A stretch of 64,000 nt of DNA from Branchiibius sp. NY16-3462-2 (GTDB lineage: Bacteria > Actinomycetota > Actinomycetes > Actinomycetales > Dermatophilaceae), in assembly GCF_001594145.1 (NCBI RefSeq), contig NZ_LVCF01000001.1, forward strand, positions 248,001-312,000. Direction: 5' to 3'. Shown here piece after piece: positions 24,158-32,232 of the stretch. Every line of letters starts with the position of its first letter. The first letter of the stretch is position 1. The position numbers and the translations under genes are program-made. Under the pieces are notes generated by a model. It ran no database searches. It saw only the letters and a program-made list of their open reading frames with translations, and was not told the origin of the DNA.

Positions 24158-25612
24158 TTGACCGAGAACACCACACCTGAAAATCTTTCTGCCGCCGACG
24201 AAGTCACCTTCGCTGACTTCGACGTCCACCCGGACATCGTCGCTGCGCTGGCCGACGCCGGCATCGTGCACCCCTTCCCCATCCAGGCCATGACCCTGCC
24301 GGTCGCCTTGTCCGGACACGACATCATCGGCCAGGCCAAGACCGGCACGGGCAAAACCCTGGGCTTCGCAGTGCCCGTGCTCAACCGCGTGGTGGCCCCC
24401 GGTGATCCGGGGTACGCCGATCTGCCGGCTCCCGGTGCACCCCAGGCCCTCATCGTGGCCCCCACCCGCGAGTTGGCCGTGCAGGTCGCCGGTGACGTGG
24501 AGACCGCTGCCAAGCGCCGCGGTATCCGGGTCGTCACCCTCTACGGCGGCCGTGCCTACGAGCCGCAGATCGACGCGCTGAAGACCGGCGTCGAGGTCGT
24601 CGTCGGCACGCCCGGCCGCCTGCTGGACCTCGCGGGTCAGAAGCACCTCAACCTGGGCTACGCGCGCACCGTCGTGCTCGATGAGGCCGACGAGATGCTC
24701 GACCTGGGCTTCCTGCCGGACGTCGAGCGCCTGCTGGCCCTGACCCCCGCCGGCCGCCAGACGATGCTCTTCTCGGCCACTATGCCCGGAGCGGTCGTCA
24801 CGCTGGCCCGGCGCTACATGACCCAGCCGACGCACATCCGCGCGATGCACGAGGACGGTGACAACCAGCACACCGTCAAGGCGATCGAGCAGTTCTTCTA
24901 CCGGGCGCACGCGATGGACAAGGTCGAGATGCTGGCCCGCATCCTGCAGGCCCGCGACCGCGGTCTGACGATCATCTTCTCCCGCACCAAGCGCACCGCC
25001 GCGAAGGTCGTCGACGAGTTGACCGAGCGCGGCTTCAACGCCGCCCCGTTGCACGGTGACCTCGGCCAGGGTGCGCGCGAGCACTCGATGAACGCCTTCC
25101 GCAAGGGCACCGTCGACATCCTCGTCGCGACCGATGTCGCCGCCCGCGGCATCGACGTCGACAACGTCACGCACGTCATCAACTACCAGTGCCCCGAGGA
25201 CGAGAAGACCTACCTGCACCGAGTCGGGCGCACCGGTCGCGCGGGCAACACCGGCATCGCCATCACCTTCATCGACTGGGATGACATGCCGCGGTGGGGT
25301 CTGATCAACAAGGCCCTCGACCTGGGCGTCCCGGAGCCCGAGGAGACCTACTCCTCCTCGGAGCACCTCTACGAACAGCTCAACATCCCCACCGATGTGA
25401 CCGGTCGGGTCGGAGCTCCCAAGACGACCGAAAAGCCTGCGCGAGAAGCACGTTCAGGTTCGGATCGGCGTACGTCGAGTGGTCGCCAGCGCTCGGACCG
25501 CGGCGAGCGCGCGGAGCGGCCCGAGCGCTCTGAGCGTGACGGGTCTCAGCGTCGCCGTCGTCGCACCCGCAAGAGCGCCGGGGGCAACACCCCGTCCGCC
25601 GACCGGTCATGA
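24158..25612 (+). CDS. DEAD-box ATP-dependent RNA helicase (RhlE/Rv3211-like)
   Basis: This 484-residue enzyme has all DEAD-box motifs: the Q motif (FPIQ), AKTGTGKT, PTRELA, DEAD in VLDEADEMLDLGF, SAT, ATDVAARGID and HRVGRTGRAG. It remodels RNA, probably in ribosome assembly or mRNA decay. The C-terminal 70 residues are Arg/Ser/Glu-rich and disordered, a usual RNA-binding tail. The start is a TTG at 24158 with GAGGA about 6 nt upstream; no better start lies between it and the Q motif. The stop overlaps the next ATG (ATGA). Confidence 0.94.
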   Translation: MTENTTPENLSAADEVTFADFDVHPDIVAALADAGIVHPFPIQAMTLPVALSGHDIIGQAKTGTGKTLGFAVPVLNRVVAPGDPGYADLPAPGAPQALIVAPTRELAVQVAGDVETAAKRRGIRVVTLYGGRAYEPQIDALKTGVEVVVGTPGRLLDLAGQKHLNLGYARTVVLDEADEMLDLGFLPDVERLLALTPAGRQTMLFSATMPGAVVTLARRYMTQPTHIRAMHEDGDNQHTVKAIEQFFYRAHAMDKVEMLARILQARDRGLTIIFSRTKRTAAKVVDELTERGFNAAPLHGDLGQGAREHSMNAFRKGTVDILVATDVAARGIDVDNVTHVINYQCPEDEKTYLHRVGRTGRAGNTGIAITFIDWDDMPRWGLINKALDLGVPEPEETYSSSEHLYEQLNIPTDVTGRVGAPKTTEKPAREARSGSDRRTSSGRQRSDRGERAERPERSERDGSQRRRRRTRKSAGGNTPSADRS

Positions 25613-26016
25613 CCGGGCCGGCGGCGGACCCGGAGGAGTTGGCCGCTGCCGTGGGTGAACGCCTGGCCCTCATCCGACGCTCCCTGCTGGAGGCGCAAGC
25701 CGCGGCGGGCAGCCCGGATGCGGTCGAGGCGCTGGCGCACGCCCAGCGTGTCACCGACCGGATGAGCGAGGAGATTGTGCGCCTGGTCGCGCCGGATGCT
25801 CCGACGCAGTTGCCCGATCTGCGCTCCGGTCTGACCGGCCGGGAGTTGGAGATCGCCGAACTGATCGCACTGGACCAGTTGACCAATGCCCAGCTGGCCC
25901 AGCACCTGGACATCTCGGAGAAGACGGTCAAGACGCACGTCGGGTCGATCCTGCGCAAACTGCAGATCGCCCAACGGTCGGAGATCGCCTGGACCCTCGG
26001 CGTCACGCAGAAGTAG
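25609..26016 (+). CDS. Small LuxR-type HTH regulator coupled to the DEAD-box helicase
   Basis: The 135-residue protein has an N-terminal helical half and a C-terminal LuxR/NarL HTH (about 75-130; LTGRELEIAELIA, then NAQLAQHLDISEKTVKTHVGSILRKL). It has no receiver domain, so it may bind DNA constitutively or through a protein partner. The ATG overlaps the helicase stop (ATGA). It ends overlapping the convergent nuclease gene by 14 bp. The tie to an RNA helicase is uncommon. Confidence 0.88.
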   Translation: MTGPAADPEELAAAVGERLALIRRSLLEAQAAAGSPDAVEALAHAQRVTDRMSEEIVRLVAPDAPTQLPDLRSGLTGRELEIAELIALDQLTNAQLAQHLDISEKTVKTHVGSILRKLQIAQRSEIAWTLGVTQK

Positions 26017-26869
26017 GTTCCAGGCCCTCCCAGGGCAGTGCTGCGGAGCCGGCCGCCTGGCCCTCGGGGCAGTGCTCCCGGAAGTCGCACCACCGGCACA
26101 TCGGACCCGGGTGCGGCGGGAAGGCCGTCGAGGCGGTGCCCTGCTGCTCGTAGGACTGGTCCACGTCGATCAACTCGGCGACGATCGAATCCGCCTCTGC
26201 CAGTTTGCGATCCAGTGACTCGTCGGTGTGCTCGTGGGCGATGACCCCGCCGGTGGGGACGTGGTGCAGCTCGACGGTCACGCAGCGAGACCGGAAGAGC
26301 CGACTGACCGCGGCCGCGTAGAACGCCAACGGTAGGGAGACGCGCGCCGCGGTGTCATCGAGGGGTCTGCGGGATGTCTTGTAGTCCACGATGACCAGTT
26401 CGCCGTCGCGGTCGTCGATCCGGTCGATGCGCCCCATGAGCAGCGCCCGGCCGACCGGGAGGCTCACCGAACGTTCCACCCCTCGCGGTTGGGTGTCCCG
26501 GTCGATACCGCGCAGGTACTCCACGACCTCCTGGGTCACCCGCGAGCGCCAGGTCGCGGAATGGGTCGCGTCCCGGAAGCCCACCTCACTCCAGGCAGCG
26601 GCCAGCGCGCGGGAGACCGCGTCCGGAGTGCGCTGTCCAGGGGCCAGGTCCCAGAAGTCGCGCAACACGTTGTGCACAACGACCCCGACCACGGTGTGCG
26701 CCCGCGGCGGTGCTTTGACCGGGGTCGGGCGGTCCAGGTAGGCGAAGCGGTAGCGCCGCGGGCAGTCCAGATAGGTCAGCAGTCGCGTCGGGCTGGCCCG
26801 GTAGGGCCGGCGGTAGATCGGGTCGTCGAACTGCTGGTGCAGAGCAGGCTGGTGCGCGCTCACATCCAC
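26003..26869 (-). CDS. RecB/Cas4-like PD-(D/E)XK nuclease with a predicted Fe-S cluster
   Basis: The 288-residue protein is a stand-alone nuclease of the RecB/Cas4 type: SPTRLLTYLDCPRRYRF with Cys36, an H-x-VLRDF helix, GRIDRIDD, VIVDYKTS, LAFYAAAV and a C-terminal CRWCDFREHC (C258, C261, C267). One upstream and three downstream cysteines fit the 4Fe-4S cage of Cas4/AddB nucleases. There is no helicase domain and no CRISPR nearby, so general DNA repair is likeliest. ATG 26869 overlaps the PHP gene stop by 10 bp. Confidence 0.9.
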   Translation of the reverse strand: MDVSAHQPALHQQFDDPIYRRPYRASPTRLLTYLDCPRRYRFAYLDRPTPVKAPPRAHTVVGVVVHNVLRDFWDLAPGQRTPDAVSRALAAAWSEVGFRDATHSATWRSRVTQEVVEYLRGIDRDTQPRGVERSVSLPVGRALLMGRIDRIDDRDGELVIVDYKTSRRPLDDTAARVSLPLAFYAAAVSRLFRSRCVTVELHHVPTGGVIAHEHTDESLDRKLAEADSIVAELIDVDQSYEQQGTASTAFPPHPGPMCRWCDFREHCPEGQAAGSAALPWEGLEPTSA

Positions 26870-27723
26870 GGCTCCAGACCCACCGAGTGCTCACCCGGGT
26901 CACGCGCCTGGTCCACGAGGGCAGCCAGCGCATCGGAACTGGTGGTGTGCTCGCCCAACTGGTTCGGCTTGCCCGTGCCGTGGAAGTCACTGGAGCCGGT
27001 ACGCACCAGTCCGAGGCGGTCGGCGATGGCCGCTGCCCGCGCGCGCTGCTGTGGCGAATGATCGCGGTGGTCGACCTCCAGTCCGGTCAGTCCGGCGCCG
27101 GCCATTGCCTCGATCACCGACTCGTCGACCACCCGGCCGCGGGCCGCCGCGAGGGGGTGGGCCATGACCGCTACTCCCCCAGCGGCTTTCACCAGGCGCA
27201 CGGCGTCCACCGGGTCGGGTGCGTAGTGCGAGACGTAGTACTTGCTACCCGTGCGCAACAGGTCCTCGAAGGCCGCCGACCGGTTGGGAACAACGCCGCG
27301 GGCCACCAGCGCATCGGCGATGTGGGGACGGCCGATGGTGGCACCGGGCGGGGTGTGCGCCACGACTTCCTCCCAGGTCAGACCGGTGTCGGTGTTGAGG
27401 CGCTCCACGATCCGTCGTGCCCGGGTATCCCGGTCGCTGCGGGTGCGCTCGAATTCGGCCAGCAGTCCCGGATCGGCGGGGTCCAGTAGGTAACCCAGCA
27501 AGTGGATGCTGATCCCCTGCCAGGAGGTCGAGATCTCGACACCGGGCAGGAAGCCGACACCGACGTCAGCGGCGGCTTGGGCCGCCTCGCCCCAGCCCGC
27601 CGTACTGTCGTGATCGCTCAGGCCGACCACGTCCAACCCCGCGGCCTGCGCCGCCCGGACGATCTGCGTCGGCGTCATCGTGCCGTCACTGTGCCGGGAA
27701 TGGGTGTGCGGGTCGATGGCCAC
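26860..27723 (-). CDS. PHP-domain phosphoesterase (TrpH/RNase AM-type)
   Basis: The 287-residue protein has the PHP metal ligands: PHTHSRHSDG (5-14), SDHDS, GVEIS, a RPHIA block, MAHP and SSDFHG near the end. Homologues (YciV/RNase AM) hydrolyse 3',5'-bisphosphorylated nucleotides and mature 5' RNA ends. The GTG at 27723 begins 2 residues before the first motif and lies 6 nt after TACGCT, fitting a leaderless start. It is translationally coupled to the Cas4-like nuclease. Confidence 0.9.
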   Translation of the reverse strand: MAIDPHTHSRHSDGTMTPTQIVRAAQAAGLDVVGLSDHDSTAGWGEAAQAAADVGVGFLPGVEISTSWQGISIHLLGYLLDPADPGLLAEFERTRSDRDTRARRIVERLNTDTGLTWEEVVAHTPPGATIGRPHIADALVARGVVPNRSAAFEDLLRTGSKYYVSHYAPDPVDAVRLVKAAGGVAVMAHPLAAARGRVVDESVIEAMAGAGLTGLEVDHRDHSPQQRARAAAIADRLGLVRTGSSDFHGTGKPNQLGEHTTSSDALAALVDQARDPGEHSVGLEPWM

Positions 27724-27783
27724 CGGCGCAGCGTACTGCGCGTTGATTGGGTCATCACCGCCCTGGTTTGAGAAGGTGTGGAC

Positions 27784-28353
27784 ATGTCAGATCCCGGCAC
27801 CACCCCGACGCCCGAGCCGCTGCCCACTGCGCCGACTCTGGAGACCAGCCCCGGCGCGGTCGGCGCACCGCCGAAGTCCATCCGCCAGGCGGTGGCCCTG
27901 ATGTACGCCGGGGCGGCCCTGTCCGCGCTCAACCTGCTCTTCGCGATCTTCTCCAAGAGCCGCATCCACGACAGCTTCGTCAAGGCCAACGCCAAGCAGG
28001 CCGCGGAGTACGCCAAGGACCCCAGCAAGGCCAAACCGCTGTCAACGAGCGCCCTGGACGCCGCCATCAGCCAGGCGTGGGTCGTCAGCATGGTCAGCGG
28101 CGCGATCACGGTCGCCCTCTGGATCATCCTGGCCCAGACGAACAAGAAGGGGAACGGGGTGGCCCGCATCGTCGCGACGGTCCTGACCGTGCTGAACGTC
28201 CTGTTGACGATCGCAAGCCTCCTCGGCGGGTTCAGCCCGATCACCTTCGCCGCCAGCATCGTGATGGTTCTCATCGCCCTCGCGACCACCTACCTGTTGT
28301 GGCGGCCCGAATCCTCCGACTACTACGGCGCCGTCAAGGCGTCCAAACTCTGA
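27784..28353 (+). CDS. Membrane protein of unknown function
   Basis: The 189-residue protein has a Pro/Thr-rich N-terminus of about 30 residues and four predicted membrane helices (about 37-56, 97-118, 128-150, 155-176). No catalytic motif is seen. ATG 27784 has AGAAGG 7 nt upstream; a GTG two codons earlier is an alternative. Its stop overlaps the ATG of the lipoprotein gene (TGATG), so both probably form one operon and may act together at the membrane. Confidence 0.8.
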   Translation: MSDPGTTPTPEPLPTAPTLETSPGAVGAPPKSIRQAVALMYAGAALSALNLLFAIFSKSRIHDSFVKANAKQAAEYAKDPSKAKPLSTSALDAAISQAWVVSMVSGAITVALWIILAQTNKKGNGVARIVATVLTVLNVLLTIASLLGGFSPITFAASIVMVLIALATTYLLWRPESSDYYGAVKASKL

Positions 28354-28973
28354 TGGGTTTGATGCGCCGCGCAGGCGGCGCCGCGGTGGCCGCCGCCCTC
28401 AGCATCGCCGTGCTCACCGGGTGCAGCAGCGGTACGTCCACGACCTCGGGCACCAGTGGCACCGCCACGACGTCCACCACGGCTGTCCCGACTCCGGTAA
28501 CGACCACCGCCACGGGCGCAAGTGTCTACGGGGCCTACGCCTTCGTGCAGCCGGCTGCGTGGGTCGTCGACGCCGGCCGTCAGACCAAGGGCGTCACCAC
28601 GTATCTGAAGGCGCCGCAACCGGTCTCGGGTGTCATACCGACCTTCACCGTGGCCACCAGCACGGTGACCCCGGTCCCGACCCTGGACGACCTGGCCACA
28701 CAAGGTGCCATCACCGCCCGCCAGCGCGGCGCCACCGTGACCAACGTGGCCGACCGGATCATCGGCGGCGAACCCGCCCAGGGCTATGTGGTCACCAGCA
28801 GCACCCCGAAGACCGGGACGACGGGGACCCAGGCCCTCTCCCAGACGCAGTACTTCGTCATCCACGGCGGCACCATCTACGTCACCACCTTCACCTCCTC
28901 GCCGGCCTCGGCGCCCAGCCTCAAGGCGACGCAGGACGCCATCCTGGGCTCCTGGTCCTGGACGGCACCCTGA
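28353..28973 (+). CDS. Putative lipoprotein
   Basis: The 206-residue protein has a lipoprotein signal: basic MGLMRRAG, a hydrophobic stretch and lipobox LTGC with Cys24. A Thr/Ser-rich linker (about 25-55) precedes a roughly 150-residue domain with alternating beta-strand character, similar in layout to LpqN/PsbP-like lipoproteins; this assignment is weak. It is exported and membrane-anchored. Translation is coupled to the upstream membrane-protein gene. Confidence 0.82.
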   Translation: MGLMRRAGGAAVAAALSIAVLTGCSSGTSTTSGTSGTATTSTTAVPTPVTTTATGASVYGAYAFVQPAAWVVDAGRQTKGVTTYLKAPQPVSGVIPTFTVATSTVTPVPTLDDLATQGAITARQRGATVTNVADRIIGGEPAQGYVVTSSTPKTGTTGTQALSQTQYFVIHGGTIYVTTFTSSPASAPSLKATQDAILGSWSWTAP

Positions 28974-29006
28974 CCCGTTGTCGCCGCTGCGTGCGACCAT
29001 GGCTGG

Positions 29007-30521
29007 GTGAGTAGTGAAGAGCAGCCCACCGCCGAGCACCGCAGCCGTCCGTCCTCCGAAGCCTTCCGGGAGTTCGTCGCCTCCGGCTGGGCACCGCGCG
29101 ACCAGACGCCGCCCGCCCGACTGGAGGTCGCGCCGTACGCTCAGGTCCGCCGGGATGCCGTCTCCGCCGCCTTCCCCGGCGACCGGCTGGTGATCCCGGC
29201 CGGCGGTCTGAAGGTGCGCAGCAACGATTGTGACTACATCTTCCGGCCGCATACCGCGTTCGCACACCTGACCGGCCTGGGCGCTGACCGCGAGCCGGAC
29301 GCGGTGCTGGTGCTCGAGCCACAGGCCGATGGCGGCCACGAGGCCGTGCTGTTCTTCCGGCCGTTGGCCGGCCGCGACACCGAGGAGTTCTTCGGCGATT
29401 CACGGTACGGCGAGTTCTGGGTGGGTGCCCGCCCCACCCTGGCCGACGTGGAGGCCGAGTTGGGAATCCGCGCCCGGCACATCGATGAGTTGCCCGACGC
29501 GCTGGCCAAAGACGCCGGAGTCGTGACGCTGCGGGTCGTACGCGACGCCGACCCCATCACGACGGCCGCCGTGGACAAGGTCCGCGACAGCAGCCAGGAG
29601 TCGACCGAGCAGGAGGGGCAGGCCGCCACCGAGCAGGAGGGCGACGAGGCACTGGCGAAGTTCCTGTCCGTGCTGCGCCTCATCAAGGACGAGTGGGAGA
29701 TCGAGCAGATGCGCCAGGCGGTCGCGGCGACCGCCGACGGCTTCGACGCCATCATCGAGGAACTGCCCGAGGCCGTCCGCCGGGGTCGCGGCGAGCGCTG
29801 GATCGAGGGAGTTTTCGCGCTGCACGCCCGCCATCAGGGCAACGGCGTCGGCTACGAATCGATCTGCGCCAGTGGGGATCATGCCAACACGCTGCACTGG
29901 ATCAAGAACACCGGCGAAGTGGAGGACGGCGACCTGGTCCTGGTGGACGCCGGCGTCGAACTCGACTCGCTCTTCACGGCAGATATCACCCGCACGATGC
30001 CGGTCAACGGTAAGTACACCGATGCGCAGCGCAGGGTGTACGAAGCCGTGCTCAAGGCGCAGCAGGCCGGTATCGAGGCGGTCCGGCCCGGCGCCAAGTT
30101 CTCCGACGTGCACGCGGCCGCCATCAAGGTCATCGCCGAGACGCTGTTGGAGTGGGGCCTGCTACCCGACGGTGTGGACCTGGAGACCACTCTCAGCGAT
30201 GAGGGTCAGTACCACCGGCGCTGGATGGTGCACGGCACCAGCCACCACCTCGGGATGGACGTGCACGACTGCGCGCTGGCGTTGCGTTCGGAATACATGG
30301 AGGCGCAGTTGGAGCCGGGAATGGTGCTGACCGTGGAGCCGGGCCTCTATTTCAAGAAGGACGACCAGTTGGTGCCGGAGGAACTGCGCGGCATCGGGGT
30401 ACGCATCGAGGACGACGTCGTGGTCACCGACGACGGCTGCGAGGTGTTGTCCTCGGCCATCCCCCGCGAACCGGATGCCGTCGAGGCGTGGATCGCCGGC
30501 CGCTGGGGCGTGCTGGACTGA
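29007..30521 (+). CDS. pepP: Aminopeptidase P family Xaa-Pro peptidase (M24B)
   Basis: This 504-residue enzyme removes N-terminal residues before proline. The N-terminal creatinase-like domain is followed by the pita-bread fold with metal ligands in VDAGVELDSLFTADITRT (two Asp), HGTSHHLGMDVHD (His), TVEPGLYF (Glu) and RIEDDVVVT (Glu). An acidic, Gln-rich insertion around residues 192-213 contains two copies of TEQEG encoded by a 14-bp repeat. The start GTG 29007 lies 6 nt after GACCAT. A terminator follows directly. Confidence 0.92.
   Translation: MSSEEQPTAEHRSRPSSEAFREFVASGWAPRDQTPPARLEVAPYAQVRRDAVSAAFPGDRLVIPAGGLKVRSNDCDYIFRPHTAFAHLTGLGADREPDAVLVLEPQADGGHEAVLFFRPLAGRDTEEFFGDSRYGEFWVGARPTLADVEAELGIRARHIDELPDALAKDAGVVTLRVVRDADPITTAAVDKVRDSSQESTEQEGQAATEQEGDEALAKFLSVLRLIKDEWEIEQMRQAVAATADGFDAIIEELPEAVRRGRGERWIEGVFALHARHQGNGVGYESICASGDHANTLHWIKNTGEVEDGDLVLVDAGVELDSLFTADITRTMPVNGKYTDAQRRVYEAVLKAQQAGIEAVRPGAKFSDVHAAAIKVIAETLLEWGLLPDGVDLETTLSDEGQYHRRWMVHGTSHHLGMDVHDCALALRSEYMEAQLEPGMVLTVEPGLYFKKDDQLVPEELRGIGVRIEDDVVVTDDGCEVLSSAIPREPDAVEAWIAGRWGVLD
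29604..29641 (+). repeat. 14-bp direct repeat inside pepP
   Basis: ACCGAGCAGGAGGG occurs at 29604-29617 and 29628-29641 (24-bp period, 8 codons), encoding TEQEG twice in a surface-type acidic insertion. The spacing keeps the frame, so copy-number change by slippage would be tolerated. Confidence 0.8.
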
Positions 30522-30526
30522 ACGCC

Positions 30527-30576
30527 GCACACAGAAAGGGGCGCTGCCGTACCGGCAGCGCCCCCTTTCTGTGTGC
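30527..30576. terminator. Bidirectional terminator between pepP and the L,D-transpeptidase gene
   Basis: A near-perfect inverted repeat of 23 bp (30527-30549 with 30553-30576, one extra C) with a TAC loop. The stem includes AAAGGGG/CCCCTTT, so a T-containing tract follows on both strands. It begins 6 bp after the pepP stop and ends 8 bp before the transpeptidase stop. Confidence 0.92.
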
Positions 30577-30583
30577 GTGATGC

Positions 30584-31369
30584 TCAGTAGATCGACACGA
30601 CCCGGTTCGGGTAGAGGAAGCTGGAGCGGATCAGGAAGTCCTGCGCGGACGGCAGCAGGCGGCAGCAACCGTGCGATGCGTTGTAGGCCGGGATGTCTCC
30701 CGAACCGTGGATCGCTATCCCACCGACCACGTAGTACGGCTTGTACATCGAGCCGAGCGCTCCGGTCACCCAACCCGAGGTGTTGCGGCGGTAGATCTTC
30801 CAGGTACCGGTCGGGGTCGACCCGCTGTACCAGCGGCCCCAGGCGAAGAAGCGCTTGTTGGCACCGGTACTGGTGTTGAACACCCAGCGGGCAGTGCTAC
30901 CGCCCCAGCCGACCAGCAGCAGCTGGCGGGCCTTGTTCACCTCGATGCGGTAGCTGTTCTTGTAGCGCATGGTCGGCGTCTTGGCCCTGGCCACGGCCGC
31001 CACTTCGGCCGGACCCCACGTGCCGGTACGGGCCAGGCCCTGGGCCTTCTGGAAGGCCCACACGGCCTGCAACGTGCCGTAACCGAACACACCGTCCACG
31101 CCGGGCATCCAGTAGTGCAGACCCCAGAGTTTGCCCTGCATCGCCTTGACGTCGGCACCGGACATTCCCCTGCGCAAGGTGCGGGCGGTCGTGGCTGCCC
31201 GCACCAGGGCGGGAGCGGCCTGGGGGGCGCCCTGCGCCTGCGCCGACGGAGCCAGCAGCAGTCCGGTACCGATAGCGCCGACTCCGGCAGCGCCAAGGAG
31301 CGCGGTACGACGGGTGGGGGTGCCGGTGGGGGCTGAGGATCCTGGGGGTGTGGAGATCCTGGTGGTCAT
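30584..31369 (-). CDS. Secreted L,D-transpeptidase with peptidoglycan-binding domain
   Basis: The 261-residue protein has a Tat-like signal (TRRTALLGAAGVG, cleavage near AQAQ about 46), a PG_binding_1 domain (about 65-125) and a YkuD catalytic domain with HGSGDIP (221-227) and SHGCCRL (232-238). L,D-transpeptidases form 3-3 peptidoglycan crosslinks. The usual active-site SHGCVR is SHGCCR, giving two adjacent Cys (235, 236). The frame runs upstream to 31744, but ATG 31369 has AAAGGAG 9 nt before it and starts the signal peptide. Confidence 0.92.
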   Translation of the reverse strand: MTTRISTPPGSSAPTGTPTRRTALLGAAGVGAIGTGLLLAPSAQAQGAPQAAPALVRAATTARTLRRGMSGADVKAMQGKLWGLHYWMPGVDGVFGYGTLQAVWAFQKAQGLARTGTWGPAEVAAVARAKTPTMRYKNSYRIEVNKARQLLLVGWGGSTARWVFNTSTGANKRFFAWGRWYSGSTPTGTWKIYRRNTSGWVTGALGSMYKPYYVVGGIAIHGSGDIPAYNASHGCCRLLPSAQDFLIRSSFLYPNRVVSIY

Positions 31370-31520
31370 GGGTGTCGACTCCTTTGGTCCGTCAGCCGGA
31401 GCGGGTCTGCGGCTGGGCGCATCGTGATGGGTGATGCTGGTCACCAAGTGAGGAGCACCACGGGCACAGAACCGGACATCGAGAACGATTCGCACGCCGT
31501 TCGGGCCCCAAGCATAAGTC

Positions 31521-31546
31521 AGCGACGCTGCATACGCAGCGTCGCT
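31521..31546 (-). terminator. Hairpin terminator after the 35-codon ORF
   Basis: A perfect 11-bp stem (AGCGACGCTGC at 31521-31531 with its complement at 31536-31546) and an ATAC loop. It begins 33 bp after the stop of the small minus-strand ORF and would close a transcript of about 220 nt. Confidence 0.75.
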
Positions 31547-31578
31547 GTGGATCGCGGACCGGGGCTCGGGGCCGTGGG

Positions 31579-31686
31579 TCAGCGGCGGCGGTTCGACGGA
31601 CGGCGCAGGGCCCGCTCGACGCGGGCGGACTGAGCAGCGTTGACGACGACCGCGGTGGCCTTGGTCATGGGCACTTGCTGGAACAT
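31579..31686 (-). CDS. Predicted microprotein (35 aa)
   Basis: A 35-codon ORF (MFQQVPMTKATAVVVNAAQS, then an Arg-rich end RRPSNRRR) with AAGGAGG 5 nt before the ATG. It has its own near-consensus promoter (31747-31775) and a hairpin terminator (31521-31546), so it is a complete short transcription unit. The sequence predicts a short amphipathic helix with a basic tail; there is no export signal. It resembles the 39-codon ORF beside whiB7 in its MFQ start, strong SD and basic C-terminus. Function unknown. Confidence 0.65.
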   Translation of the reverse strand: MFQQVPMTKATAVVVNAAQSARVERALRRPSNRRR

Positions 31687-31746
31687 GGTCGCCTCCTTCA
31701 AGACTTCGTTCACGAAGACCGGCGTGGTCTCCGGTCTGACTCATCT

Positions 31747-31775
31747 AGTATATACTTCGAAATCGAAAAGTTCAA
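31747..31775 (-). promoter_or_regulatory. Near-consensus primary-sigma promoter of the 35-codon ORF
   Basis: On the minus strand TTGAAC (31770-31775) and TATACT (31747-31752) are exactly 17 bp apart, within a notably AT-rich stretch of the otherwise GC-rich window. Predicted start near 31740, giving a leader of about 54 nt. This is among the best promoter matches in the window. Confidence 0.8.
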
Positions 31776-31815
31776 TTTGGAACATCTGTGGTCGGGGTCA
31801 CATACACTGACCTGC

Positions 31816-32223
31816 ATGGTCGAGGACGACGAAACCAGGATCAGGACGGCGATCACCCGCTCCGCGGTGCTGTGGATCGGCGCCCCCGGCGGTCCGCATC
31901 AGCTCGCCTGGTTCGCCCGCGCCTCCCATCAGGAAGCCACCGCCGTACTGATCAGCGGAGCCGGGGAACAGCACCTGCCCGTCCTGCCCGACCCGTGCGA
32001 AGTGATCCTGCGGCAACGGGACAATCGCACCCCGACCGGCCCACTCATCGCCGACGTCGAACTCATCGGTACCCACGACCCCCGGTGGGACAGCTGCGCC
32101 GCGGACCTGGCCGGTGCGAGGCAGGGCGTGCCCAGAGGTGACCTGCTGCGGCGATGGCGCGCTGAGGCGAAGATCTGGGCGGTCACTCCCCGTGCTCGAA
32201 ACCTGGCGCCAGCGGCGGGATAA
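31816..32223 (+). CDS. Conserved hypothetical protein, 135 aa
   Basis: No domain is recognised. The protein is soluble, with alternating strands (AVLWIGAPGG, HQLAWFARAS, TAVLISGAGEQHLPVLPDPCEVILRQRDN) and a basic C-terminal third. ATG 31816 lies 7 nt after TACACT, implying a leaderless start; upstream in-frame starts fall within the opposing promoter. Its stop is 9 bp before the PRC/MgtE-N gene, and such a gene precedes that one in related actinobacteria, so a common operon is likely. Confidence 0.75.
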   Translation: MVEDDETRIRTAITRSAVLWIGAPGGPHQLAWFARASHQEATAVLISGAGEQHLPVLPDPCEVILRQRDNRTPTGPLIADVELIGTHDPRWDSCAADLAGARQGVPRGDLLRRWRAEAKIWAVTPRARNLAPAAG

Positions 32224-32232
32224 CCTTGGCCG

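Noticed and set aside
26003..26869. Cas4 of a CRISPR-Cas system
   Set aside because: No repeat-spacer array or other cas gene is in the window; the protein fits a general RecB-type nuclease.
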